Below, one piece after another: positions 5,204 through 12,112 of a stretch of 13,056 bases of DNA. Location of the stretch: positions 1-13,056 of the forward strand of contig JBHHXI010000087.1 of NCBI GenBank assembly GCA_046756945.1. The letters run 5' to 3'. Source of the DNA: JACZQZ01 sp046756945 (lineage in GTDB: Bacteria > Pseudomonadota > Alphaproteobacteria > Rhodospirillales > 2-02-FULL-58-16). The position numbers were made by a program, and so were the translations under genes. Numbering within the stretch: position 1 is the stretch's first letter; every line of letters begins with the position of its first letter. The notes below the pieces were generated by a model. It searched no databases and had not been told where the DNA came from. It saw only the letters and a program-made list of their open reading frames with translations.

Positions 5204-6817
5204 TTACCGGGATTTCGCGTCCTCCCGGATCATGTCGGATGCTTTCTCGGCGATCATGATAACGGGAGAGTTCGTGTTGCCGCTGGTGATCACGGGCATG
5301 ATGGAGGCATCCACGACCCGGAGGCCTTGGATCCCCCGGACGCGCAGGCGCTCATCCACGACCGCCATCTCATCCGGGCCCATCTTGCAGGTGCCAACCG
5401 GATGAAAGATCGTGGTGCCGATGTCACCGGCCGCCGTGGCGAGTTCATCGTCACTTTGGAAGGCTTCCCCCGGTTTGAATTCCTCCGGCCTGAATTTCTG
5501 TAAGGCGGGCTGCGCAATGATATTGCGCGTCAGGCGGATCGACTCGGCGGCGATGCGTCGATCCCCCGGCGTCGATAGATAGTTCGGCTGAATGGCCGGC
5601 TTGGCAAACGGGTCGGGGGCCTTGATCCTGACGTGACCCCGGCTTTCCGGCCTTAGGTTGCACACGCTGGCGGTAAAGGCAGGGAACGGATGCAGGGGCT
5701 CGCCGAACTTGTCGAGGGTGAGTGGCTGCACGTGAAATTCGACGTTCGGCGTGTCGAAGGCCGGATCGGTCCGGGCGAAGGCGCCCAGTTGCGAGGGCGC
5801 CATCGACATCGGTCCTTTTCGGAACAGGGCGTATTCGAGGCCGATGCCGATCCTCCCCAACAGGCCGTTGGAGCGCGCGTTGAGCGTCGGAACCCCTTGC
5901 ACCTTGTAGGCACATCGGATTTGCAGGTGGTCCTGCAGGTTTTCGCCGACGCCCGCGAGGTCGTGAACGACGTCGATCCCATGGTCCCTCAGGAGAGATC
6001 CCGGACCGACACCAGAGACTTGCAGCAACTGAGGGGATCCGATCGATCCGGCCGCGAGAATGACCTCCGCGGCGGCGTCGATCACGGCGTCTTCCCTGCC
6101 TAGGCGCAATTCAAGGCCGGTTGCCCGTCCGCCGTCGATCCGGATCTTTTTCACCTGGGCGTGGGTCAGGACGCGAAGGTTCGGACGGCTTTTGGCCGGA
6201 CGCAGAAAGGCCTTGGAGGTGCTCCAGCGCCAGCCCCGGCGCTGGTTGACGTGAAAATACCCACATCCCTCGTTGTTGCCGCGGTTGAAATCGTCCGTCT
6301 TCGGGATTCCGGCCTGCGCGGCGGCATCGCGAAAGGCGTCCAGAATCTCCCAACTCAACCGTTGCTTCTCGACCCGCCATTCGCCGCCGGTTCGGTGCAT
6401 GTGATCGGCGGCCACGGCCCCCTGATCCTCGGACTTCAGGAAGTAGGGGAGGACGTCGTCCCAACTCCAGCCCGGATTGCCGAACTGGCGCCAGTGATTA
6501 TAGTCCCTGGCCTGGCCCCGCATATAGATCATGCCGTTGATGGACGAACAGCCGCCGAGCACGCGTCCCCGCGGATAGCCGAGCGTCCGGCCGTTGAGGC
6601 CGGGCTCGGGCTCCGTGGAAAAACACCAGTCGGCGCGGGGGTTTCCCAGGCAATAGAGATAGCCGACCGGGATATGGATCCAGACGTAGGTGTCCTTCCC
6701 GCCCGCCTCCAGAAGAGCCACCGTCGTCCCAGGGTTTTCCGATAGCCGGTTCGCCAGGACGCAGCCGGCGCTGCCGGCGCCAACAACCACGTAATCAAAT
6801 GCGCCAAGGTGTTTCAT
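5204..6817 (-). CDS. GMC-family FAD-dependent oxidoreductase (choline dehydrogenase-like alcohol dehydrogenase)
   Basis: This 537-aa glucose-methanol-choline family flavoprotein should oxidise a primary or secondary hydroxyl group and pass electrons via FAD to the respiratory chain or to oxygen. It has the N-terminal dinucleotide fold GAGSAGCVLANRLSE (13-27) with Glu37 for the adenosine ribose. GMC signature 1 spans about 83-101 (GRVLGGCSSINGM), and signature 2 is GSIGSPQLLQVSGVG (257-271). The catalytic segment FHPVGTCKMG (471-480) supplies His472, and GNTNSP (513-518) supplies the Asn516 partner used in choline-type members. There is no signal peptide, so it is cytoplasmic or peripheral to the membrane. 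It lies 129 nt downstream of livF on the same strand, so it is probably the last gene of the transport operon and may act on the imported compound. No betB or betI neighbours are present, so it is not called betA. The substrate is unknown. Confidence 0.9.
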   Translation of the reverse strand: MKHLGAFDYVVVGAGSAGCVLANRLSENPGTTVALLEAGGKDTYVWIHIPVGYLYCLGNPRADWCFSTEPEPGLNGRTLGYPRGRVLGGCSSINGMIYMRGQARDYNHWRQFGNPGWSWDDVLPYFLKSEDQGAVAADHMHRTGGEWRVEKQRLSWEILDAFRDAAAQAGIPKTDDFNRGNNEGCGYFHVNQRRGWRWSTSKAFLRPAKSRPNLRVLTHAQVKKIRIDGGRATGLELRLGREDAVIDAAAEVILAAGSIGSPQLLQVSGVGPGSLLRDHGIDVVHDLAGVGENLQDHLQIRCAYKVQGVPTLNARSNGLLGRIGIGLEYALFRKGPMSMAPSQLGAFARTDPAFDTPNVEFHVQPLTLDKFGEPLHPFPAFTASVCNLRPESRGHVRIKAPDPFAKPAIQPNYLSTPGDRRIAAESIRLTRNIIAQPALQKFRPEEFKPGEAFQSDDELATAAGDIGTTIFHPVGTCKMGPDEMAVVDERLRVRGIQGLRVVDASIMPVITSGNTNSPVIMIAEKASDMIREDAKSR

Positions 6818-6946
6818 GGGGCTCTCATGAAAGCGTCGGAATCGCCGCGCGCCGGGGATATCCCGGGTGTGGGTCGGTACATCAACCGTTCAACGATTCC
6901 CATGCCGCCGTTTCCGTTCATCGGCGCCGACACGGCGCCCGGACAT
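6818..6946 (-). other. livF-GMC intergenic spacer with compact hairpin
   Basis: This 129-nt gap lies between the livF stop and the GMC start. A perfect 7-bp stem GGCGCCG (6923-6929) / CGGCGCC (6933-6939) with a 3-nt loop sits 8 nt after the livF stop. No U-run follows on the minus strand, so it is more likely an mRNA-stabilising or attenuating hairpin than a terminator. No promoter for the GMC gene is evident, and its Shine-Dalgarno is weak (GAGAG upstream of ATG 6817). Confidence 0.4.
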
Positions 6947-7657
6947 CTAAATCATCAGGTACTTTTCCTGCACGTTGCGGTCCCGCTCAAGCTCCTCGAT
7001 GGTGCCGTGGTACCGGATGCGGCCTTTTTCGATGATGTAGGCGCGGTCCGAGATGTCGGTGGCAAACTGCAGGTTCTGTTCGGAAAATAGGATGGTGAGC
7101 CCCATGGTCTTCAGCAGCCTGAACTGCCGCCCGAGTTCCTCGACCACGAGCGGGGCGACGCCCTCGACGGGCTCGTCGAGAAGGACCAGCGAGGGATTGC
7201 CCATGAGGGTGCGGCCGACGGTCAGCATCTGCTGCTCGCCGCCGCTCAGATATCCGCCGAGGTTCCCGTCCAGGGGGGCGAGGATGGGGAACAACTCGTA
7301 AATTCTCTCCACCGTCCATTGCCGGACTTCCATGTCGAGGCCCGGCTTGGCCGCGATCTCCAGGTTCTCGCGCACGGTAAGGTCGGGGAATATGAGCCGG
7401 TCGTCGGGAACATAGCCGATCCCCAGCCTTGCGATGTCGTGCGGTGCGAGCCCGTTGAGGGCCGTGCCGTTGAACGTGATGTTTCCCGAAGACGCCTGGA
7501 CCAGGCCCATGATGGTGCGAATGGTCGTCGTCTTGCCGGCGCCGTTGCGGCCGAGGAGACAGACCACCTCTCCCTCGTTCACCTTCAACGACACGCCGAA
7601 AAGGATGTGACTGGTGCCGTAATGGGTAGAGACGTCCTTGAGATCGAGTTGCATCAT
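6947..7657 (-). CDS. livF: LivF-type ABC transporter ATPase (HAAT family)
   Basis: This is one of two ATPases of a branched-chain amino acid-type importer, 236 aa. It shows Walker A GRNGAGKTT (36-44), GYVPDDRLIFPDLTV (81-95) in the Q-loop region, signature LSGGEQQM (137-144), Walker B LVLLDEP (157-163) and FSEQN (191-195) at the H-loop. The EQN triplet in place of a His, and the GYVP-x-x-R-x-IFP pattern, are hallmarks of LivF. LivF proteins usually have Glu-Gly after GYVP, whereas Asp-Asp is found here. The ATG overlaps the livG stop by 4 nt (ATGA, 7654-7657); a second ATG follows immediately, so initiation could be at either Met. The cognate partner is LivG, docking on LivH/LivM. Confidence 0.93.
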   Translation of the reverse strand: MMQLDLKDVSTHYGTSHILFGVSLKVNEGEVVCLLGRNGAGKTTTIRTIMGLVQASSGNITFNGTALNGLAPHDIARLGIGYVPDDRLIFPDLTVRENLEIAAKPGLDMEVRQWTVERIYELFPILAPLDGNLGGYLSGGEQQMLTVGRTLMGNPSLVLLDEPVEGVAPLVVEELGRQFRLLKTMGLTILFSEQNLQFATDISDRAYIIEKGRIRYHGTIEELERDRNVQEKYLMI

Positions 7658-8406
7658 ATGTGCTGCTCGCCCAGATAGATTTGCTTCGCCGTTTCGTTGT
7701 CGCGGACCGCGTTCGGGGCACCCTCGAAGATGATCTCGCCCCGGTGCAGCAGGGCGACGCGCCGCGCATGGCTGAAGACCACGGACATGTCATGCTCGGT
7801 GAACAGGACCGTGAGTCCCAGGTCCTTGTTGAGCCGGTCCACGAGAATCATCGTTTCCTGCGTCTCGTCGCGGGACATGCCGGCCGTCGGTTCGTCCAGG
7901 AACAGGAGCTTGGGCTTGGTGGCCAGCGCGATCGCCAGTTCCAGCTTCTTCTTGTCGCCCTGCGAAAGCCGGCCCGCCAGCACGTCGAGTTTCTCCGCCA
8001 GGCCACAGAGCACCACGACCTCCTCCGTTTCGGCGGTGCCCACCCGGTCGGCGCGGGTGAACATGTTCAAGGCGACGCCCAGGTGGGAGTGCACGGCCGA
8101 ACGCACGTTCTCCATCACCGTCAGCCGGGGAAAGATATTGCTCACCTGGAAGGCGCGGGATATCCCGATCCGGGCGATGGCGTGCGGTGGCCAGTTGGTG
8201 ATGTCCTGTCCGTCGAACACGATCCGGCCCGAGTCCGGGGGGTGGTATCCGGTCAACAGGTTGAAGAACGTACTTTTACCCGCCCCGTTGGGGCCGATGA
8301 TCGCCGACTGGTCGCCCTCGGACATCTCGAAATTCACGTCTCGGGTGACGTAAATGCCGCCGAAGTGCTTGTTGAGACCGACGACTTCGAGAATCTTGCG
8401 CGCCAT
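7654..8406 (-). CDS. livG: LivG-type ABC transporter ATPase (HAAT family)
   Basis: This is the second ATPase of the importer, 250 aa. Motifs are Walker A GPNGAGKST (38-46), Q-loop Gln87 in SRAFQVSNIF, a divergent signature LSQGDKKKLELA (148-159), Walker B LLFLDEP (167-173) followed by TAGMS (174-178), and H-loop His205 in FTEHDM. The LSQGDKK signature and DEPTAGM are regular LivG/UrtD-type features. The C-terminal GAPNAVRDNETAKQIYLGE block is typical of LivG. Its ATG overlaps the livM stop by one base (TGATG at 8408-8404), and its stop overlaps livF, so livM-livG-livF are translationally linked. The transported substrate cannot be read from this subunit. Confidence 0.94.
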   Translation of the reverse strand: MARKILEVVGLNKHFGGIYVTRDVNFEMSEGDQSAIIGPNGAGKSTFFNLLTGYHPPDSGRIVFDGQDITNWPPHAIARIGISRAFQVSNIFPRLTVMENVRSAVHSHLGVALNMFTRADRVGTAETEEVVVLCGLAEKLDVLAGRLSQGDKKKLELAIALATKPKLLFLDEPTAGMSRDETQETMILVDRLNKDLGLTVLFTEHDMSVVFSHARRVALLHRGEIIFEGAPNAVRDNETAKQIYLGEQHI

Positions 8407-9494
8407 CAGGATCCAGCCTTCGTCTCGGCGGGGACGGCGGCGCCCGTTTCCGCCTCCCCGTTCGGGGTCTCACCGGCTGCGATCGGCGCCCGGCCCAGGC
8501 GAAAACCGATCTTGGCGTCCAGGACGCCGAGCAGGCCACCCGGAGAAAACAGGACGATGAGCAGGATGACCGTCCCGATCGTCAGCGGCCAATAGAGCGT
8601 GAAGCCGGTCACGTAGGCCTGCAGGAACGTGTAGATGATGGAGCCGACGGCCGGGCCGGCGAAGTATCCGGCGCCGCCGATCAACGTCATGAACACGGCG
8701 ATACCCGATTCCTGCCAGCCCAGGAGCAACGGCCCGACGCTGCGCGTGAAGGGACCCCAAAGGGCGCCGGCCATACCGGCGAACGCTCCGGCGATGACGA
8801 AATTGACCAGCATGTGCCGACGCACGTCGATTCCCAGGAAGCGCGTACGCAACTGGTTTTCGCGCATGTTTCTGAGCACATAGCCGAAGGGCGAGCGGGT
8901 GATTCGCCACATCACCGCCGCCGCGCCAAACACGATCAACAGGGTCAAGTAATAGTACGCCGTCGCGTCGCGGAAAAACGGCGGCGGCAGGAGGCGCTGT
9001 ATCCCGTCGTCGCCACCGGTGAAGGTGTACCAGGAGAATACGACGTAAAACAGAAGCTCGCCGAAGGCGAGGGTCAGGATGGCGAAATAGATGCCGGTGA
9101 GCCGCACGCAGAAGAATCCGACGACCAACGCGCCCAATGCGGCCACCGGCGGTCCCACCAACAGCGCGACAAAGAACTGGACCATCGTGATCGCGCCCGT
9201 GCCGCCAGTGAATTCCCGGAACAGGATCGCCGTCCCGTAGGCGCCGAGCCCGAAGAACGCCGCGTGGCCGAACGATATCTGGCCCATGTAGCCGTAAATG
9301 AGATTGAAGCTCATGGCGAACAGCCCGAGAATCAGGATCTCGGTCCCGACCTCGGTCCAGAACTCGCCGGGCAGCACCGGCACCAACGGGAATCCGACGA
9401 CCAGGAGCACCATGAAGGGTCCGGAGAGTCCACCCCAGTCGTAGAGACGTCCAATCCAGTTCCGCCTGTTCCGGTTGCCGTTCGGCGTGCCCAC
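8406..9494 (-). CDS. livM: LivM-type ABC transporter permease (HAAT family)
   Basis: This inner-membrane permease, 362 aa from the chosen start, has about eight to ten hydrophobic segments beginning near residues 27-41. LivM-type motifs are GYMGQISFGHAAFFGLGAY (68-86), RLTGIYFAILTLAFGEL (131-147) and FTGGDDGI (158-165). A C-terminal TIGTVILLIVLFSPGGLLG stretch follows. The start is GTG at 9494, preceded by AAGGGGGAAAGA, a good Shine-Dalgarno at suitable spacing. The frame is open up to 9716, but that part overlaps livH in another frame and is hydrophilic, so it was excluded. The C-terminal 30 residues are Ala/Glu/Thr-rich and probably disordered. It lies 26 nt downstream of livH and overlaps livG by one base. 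Confidence 0.9.
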   Translation of the reverse strand: MGTPNGNRNRRNWIGRLYDWGGLSGPFMVLLVVGFPLVPVLPGEFWTEVGTEILILGLFAMSFNLIYGYMGQISFGHAAFFGLGAYGTAILFREFTGGTGAITMVQFFVALLVGPPVAALGALVVGFFCVRLTGIYFAILTLAFGELLFYVVFSWYTFTGGDDGIQRLLPPPFFRDATAYYYLTLLIVFGAAAVMWRITRSPFGYVLRNMRENQLRTRFLGIDVRRHMLVNFVIAGAFAGMAGALWGPFTRSVGPLLLGWQESGIAVFMTLIGGAGYFAGPAVGSIIYTFLQAYVTGFTLYWPLTIGTVILLIVLFSPGGLLGVLDAKIGFRLGRAPIAAGETPNGEAETGAAVPAETKAGS

Positions 9495-9520
9495 TCTTTC
9501 CCCCTTATTCCCGCGTTCGC

Positions 9521-10414
9521 TCAATACCTGAGTTCGGTGCCGAACAGGCCCCACGGCCGCCAGATCAGCACCGCGATGACGATCAGGAACACCACCGCCA
9601 GCGCCCCATCGGGCCAGATGAGGATGGAGAACGAATACACCACGCCAACGATCACCGATGCCACGAAGGTGCCGAGGATGCTGCCGAAGCCGCCGATGAC
9701 GACGACCGCGAAACATTGGATGATGAGGTCGATATCAACCCCCAATGCCATCGGCATCAGGGGCAGGAACACGCCCGCCGCGAACGCCGCGATACCGACT
9801 CCGAGGGCGAATACCCCGGCGTAGATCAAGGGGATGCGGATGCCGAGGGCGCTCACCATGTCACGGCTGAAGACCGCGGCACGCACGATCATTCCGTATC
9901 GGGTTTTTTGCAGAAACCACCACAGGCCGGCGGCGACGGCGGTGCCGGTGGCGACAATGACGAAGTAATAGGGATTAACGAAGGTATCGAGCATCTCCAG
10001 GGGCTCGATCGGCAGGAAGATGGAACGGTCCTCCACCCCCCACACCAGCTTGATGAGGTCCCCGAATATGAGGATCAGGGCGAAGGTGAGCAGAAGCTGC
10101 TCGGGCAGTTCGCGGGCGTACATGCGGCGGATCAGGAACCTTTCGATCATGTAGCCCACCGCCACCATGATCGCGGTGCCGAAAACGATGGCCAGTACGA
10201 GCACCCAGCCATTCTCGCCGAGATATTCGCCGAAGTACGAAAAGATGCTGAACGTGATGTAGCCGCCGAGCAGCCAAAGCGTGGCGTGGGCGAAATTGAG
10301 GATGTTCATCACGCCGAAGGTCAACGACAGGCCGGACGACAGCAGGAACAGGATCATCGCCCGCGACAGGCCGCCAAGCAACTGGCCGAAAATGACGCCC
10401 GGGTCTAATGGCAT
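9521..10414 (-). CDS. livH: LivH-type ABC transporter permease (HAAT family)
   Basis: This permease partner of LivM has 297 aa and about eight hydrophobic helices. Diagnostic segments are SGLSLTFGVMNILNFAHATL (27-46) followed by WLLGGY, LLLTFALILIFGDLIKLVWG in the middle, VFSRDMVSALGI in the cytoplasmic loop contacting the ATPases, and a late VVIGGFGSILGTFVASVIVG stretch. ATG 10414 was preferred because the conserved first helix follows directly and GAGGGAAA is about 8 nt upstream. The frame stays open to 10498 but that extension is hydrophilic and lies over the intercistronic hairpin. The gene follows the binding-protein gene by 99 nt, a typical arrangement in which the binding protein is made in excess over the membrane subunits. 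Confidence 0.92.
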   Translation of the reverse strand: MPLDPGVIFGQLLGGLSRAMILFLLSSGLSLTFGVMNILNFAHATLWLLGGYITFSIFSYFGEYLGENGWVLVLAIVFGTAIMVAVGYMIERFLIRRMYARELPEQLLLTFALILIFGDLIKLVWGVEDRSIFLPIEPLEMLDTFVNPYYFVIVATGTAVAAGLWWFLQKTRYGMIVRAAVFSRDMVSALGIRIPLIYAGVFALGVGIAAFAAGVFLPLMPMALGVDIDLIIQCFAVVVIGGFGSILGTFVASVIVGVVYSFSILIWPDGALAVVFLIVIAVLIWRPWGLFGTELRY

Positions 10415-10458
10415 GACGTTTCCCTCGCCTACGGATAGCGTGGCGCGCGGAGGCGCCG

Positions 10459-10491
10459 CCACGGAGGCCGGATCGGTGCCGGCTTCCGTGG
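10459..10491 (-). repeat. Intercistronic hairpin between binding-protein gene and livH
   Basis: On the plus strand, CCACGGA-g-GCCGG (10459-10471) and CCGGC-t-TCCGTGG (10479-10491) form a 12-bp stem with one mismatch and a 7-nt loop. It sits about 22 nt after the binding-protein stop. No U-run follows on the minus strand. Such structures commonly protect the 3' end of the binding-protein mRNA and lower expression of the downstream permease genes; that role is inferred here. Confidence 0.6.
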
Positions 10492-10513
10492 ACGGCACGC
10501 CCCGTCAGGAAGG

Positions 10514-11827
10514 TTACGCGCGCTTTTTCTGGAGCTTCCGAACGTCGTCACAGGTCGGGGTCCAGACTTCCTCGGCCTTGACGATGATCATGGTGTCCGG
10601 ATTGTAAATGGGGAACGGGTAGTCAGGGCTGTCCCACACCGCACCAACGTAGCCCGCGGGAATGTTGAGCTGGTTGTTGCAGTCACGGAACGTGGCCTTG
10701 CCACGGCAGGTGTCCATGGTCGCTCCCTTGAGGGCCGCCTTCACCGCTTCGGTCCCGATGTTGCCGGTCTTGTTGATCGCCTGCTCGAGCCCATAAACGG
10801 CGTCGTAGTGCATGCACGCCCAGTCGGTGGGGTAGGCGTCCTCGCCGTGCTTGGCCCGATGCATCTTGATGTACTTCTGCATCAGGGGCTGGTCGAGATG
10901 GGCAAAGAACGGGCACCGGGCCAGTCCGATCATTCCGCGCGGCAGGCTCTTGCGCTGCTGCTGCATTTCCGTCACCGAAATCAGACCGCCCGGATAAGCG
11001 ACGCGCTTGAACAGGCCCATGGCCTGCGCCTGGCGGATGAAGGTGCGGTTGTCCTTGCCGGCAATGGCGCCGTAGGCGAAGTCGGGCTTGGACGCCATGA
11101 TCGCCGAGATGTAGGACGAGAATTCCGTCTCGCCGAGCTTGAACCACAGTTCCTTTTTCAGCTTGGTGGCGGACGACTTATTGGCCAGCGCCGTGACGAA
11201 GCCTTTCTGGGTGTCGCGGCCCCATTCGTAGTCCTGACCGATGGTCACGTAGCTCTTCCAGCCGTTCTTCTTGATCATCTGGGCGACCGCCACCACCACC
11301 GACCCCGACTGCATCTTGGAGTTGGGGCAGAACTGGTAGGTGAAGGGCGTGAAATTCTCGTTGACGATCTTGGAGCTGTTGCTGGTCGCCGCCAGATGCA
11401 GGATCTTGCGCTCGTGGATGATCTCCTGGATGGCCATGGCGCAGGCGCTCGAATACGTGCCGATGATCGTCTGTACGTTTTGGCGCGAGATCACGTCGCG
11501 CGCCTCGCGGGCGGCGATATCGGGTTTGGTGTGGGTATCGCGATAATTGACTTCAATCGGATGCTTGCCCAGGAACCCACCCTTGGCATTGATGGCGGCG
11601 GTCGCGTTCATCACCGCCTTGATCGCACCGTCGGCGTAGTTGGCGCCCGTGCCCGTAACCGGCAACAGCAGTCCAAGTCTGTAGGTTTCGGACGCCGCCT
11701 GCGCGAAGCGCGGCATCATGGTGAGAACACCTGTCGCCGCCGACGTCAGGATGAATTCGCGGCGGTCCATGCTCTTCAGGACCTGCCCCCATTTGTGATC
11801 GCTAATGTGTGGTCGTTTCATGGACAT
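10514..11827 (-). CDS. LivJ-like periplasmic substrate-binding protein (HAAT family), Tat signal
   Basis: This periplasmic type I binding protein, 437 aa from the chosen start, captures the ligand for LivHMGF. The N terminus carries a twin-arginine motif DRREFIL (21-27), a hydrophobic stretch and FAQA (41-44) at the likely cleavage site, so export by Tat is probable. The mature part begins YRLGLLLPVTGTGANYADGA (49-68), the usual HAAT opening. Further family segments are a RDTHTKPDIAAREARDVI block, IIGTYSSACAMA (ligand-contact loop), the ILHLAATSNS loop, QDYEWGRDTQKGF, and YDAVYGLEQAINKTG. ATG 11827 was chosen because GGGAGG lies 8 nt upstream; ATG 11821 is an alternative. Leu/Ile/Val, amides, urea, aromatic acids and other compounds are all possible ligands in this family, so no gene name is given. 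It is the first transporter gene, downstream of gntR. Confidence 0.9.
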   Translation of the reverse strand: MSMKRPHISDHKWGQVLKSMDRREFILTSAATGVLTMMPRFAQAASETYRLGLLLPVTGTGANYADGAIKAVMNATAAINAKGGFLGKHPIEVNYRDTHTKPDIAAREARDVISRQNVQTIIGTYSSACAMAIQEIIHERKILHLAATSNSSKIVNENFTPFTYQFCPNSKMQSGSVVVAVAQMIKKNGWKSYVTIGQDYEWGRDTQKGFVTALANKSSATKLKKELWFKLGETEFSSYISAIMASKPDFAYGAIAGKDNRTFIRQAQAMGLFKRVAYPGGLISVTEMQQQRKSLPRGMIGLARCPFFAHLDQPLMQKYIKMHRAKHGEDAYPTDWACMHYDAVYGLEQAINKTGNIGTEAVKAALKGATMDTCRGKATFRDCNNQLNIPAGYVGAVWDSPDYPFPIYNPDTMIIVKAEEVWTPTCDDVRKLQKKRA

Positions 11828-12018
11828 GAGATTTTCCTCCCTTTTGGTACACTTGGTAATTTGCACGGAAAGGCAATTTTTCGTATTTCCACGAGCCTGC
11901 CTTTCCCGCACGCCACAGCGGGCGGACACACCGCCGCAAGAAACTCTCGTGGTTTGTTAAAATCAACGAAGCGATTTCCACCGCCGTCGAATGGCGCTGT
12001 CACGAAGCCGTCGCTCAT
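11818..12018 (-). CDS. Candidate 66-aa small ORF with strong Shine-Dalgarno ahead of the binding-protein gene
   Basis: ATG 12018 is preceded by GGGAGGAG (12033-12026) at a 7-nt spacing, the best ribosome binding site in the window. The frame runs 66 codons and stops at 11820-11818. The stop overlaps the start of the binding-protein gene by 10 nt and forms ATGA with its second in-frame ATG (11821). The product has no recognised domain, signal peptide or long hydrophobic segment. It has four Cys (31, 37, 52, 65), and the N-terminal half looks more protein-like (GNRFVDFNKPREFLAAV, 14-30) than the second half. It could be a small protein, a coupling leader peptide or the remnant of a larger gene. 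Third-position composition is not clearly coding, so this is a tentative call. Confidence 0.35.
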   Translation of the reverse strand: MSDGFVTAPFDGGGNRFVDFNKPREFLAAVCPPAVACGKGRLVEIRKIAFPCKLPSVPKGRKISCP

Positions 12019-12112
12019 TCGTCGGCTCCTCCCTGATCTCCGACACGGACCGCCGGTTATCGTTTTTTTTCTTCGCCGCCGCGCGAACCGCACGATCGTC
12101 CGTGGCGAATCG
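11828..12112 (-). other. gntR-to-transporter intergenic region
   Basis: This 285-nt stretch separates the gntR stop from the binding-protein start. It contains the candidate small ORF and the TTGGTA repeats listed separately. There is also a T8 run (12063-12070 on the plus strand) without an upstream stem. No intrinsic terminator for gntR and no clear sigma70 promoter are visible, so gntR may be co-transcribed with the transporter, or a promoter lies here that cannot be recognised by eye. Confidence 0.4.
11844..11879. promoter_or_regulatory. Repeats just upstream of the binding-protein gene, possible operator
   Basis: TTGGTA occurs twice (11844-11849 and 11853-11858), separated by CAC, a 9-bp period. 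An imperfect inverted repeat follows: AATTTGC (11858-11864) and GCAATTT (11873-11879). These lie immediately upstream of the GGGAGG Shine-Dalgarno (11841-11836), where a GntR-type repressor or a leader structure might act. They are visible repeats only; no known consensus is matched. Confidence 0.25.

Noticed and set aside
5204..6817. Naming the GMC gene betA (choline dehydrogenase)
   Set aside because: Motifs fit the choline-type subgroup, but many GMC enzymes share them and no betB, betI or betaine transporter is present.
9495..9716. Upstream extension of livM into livH
   Set aside because: The extension is hydrophilic, lies over the conserved end of livH in another frame, and a GTG with a good Shine-Dalgarno is present at 9494.
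12063..12070. T8 run as an intrinsic terminator
   Set aside because: The T-run is on the plus strand, where no gene ends; reading with gntR it is an A-run, and no stem precedes it.
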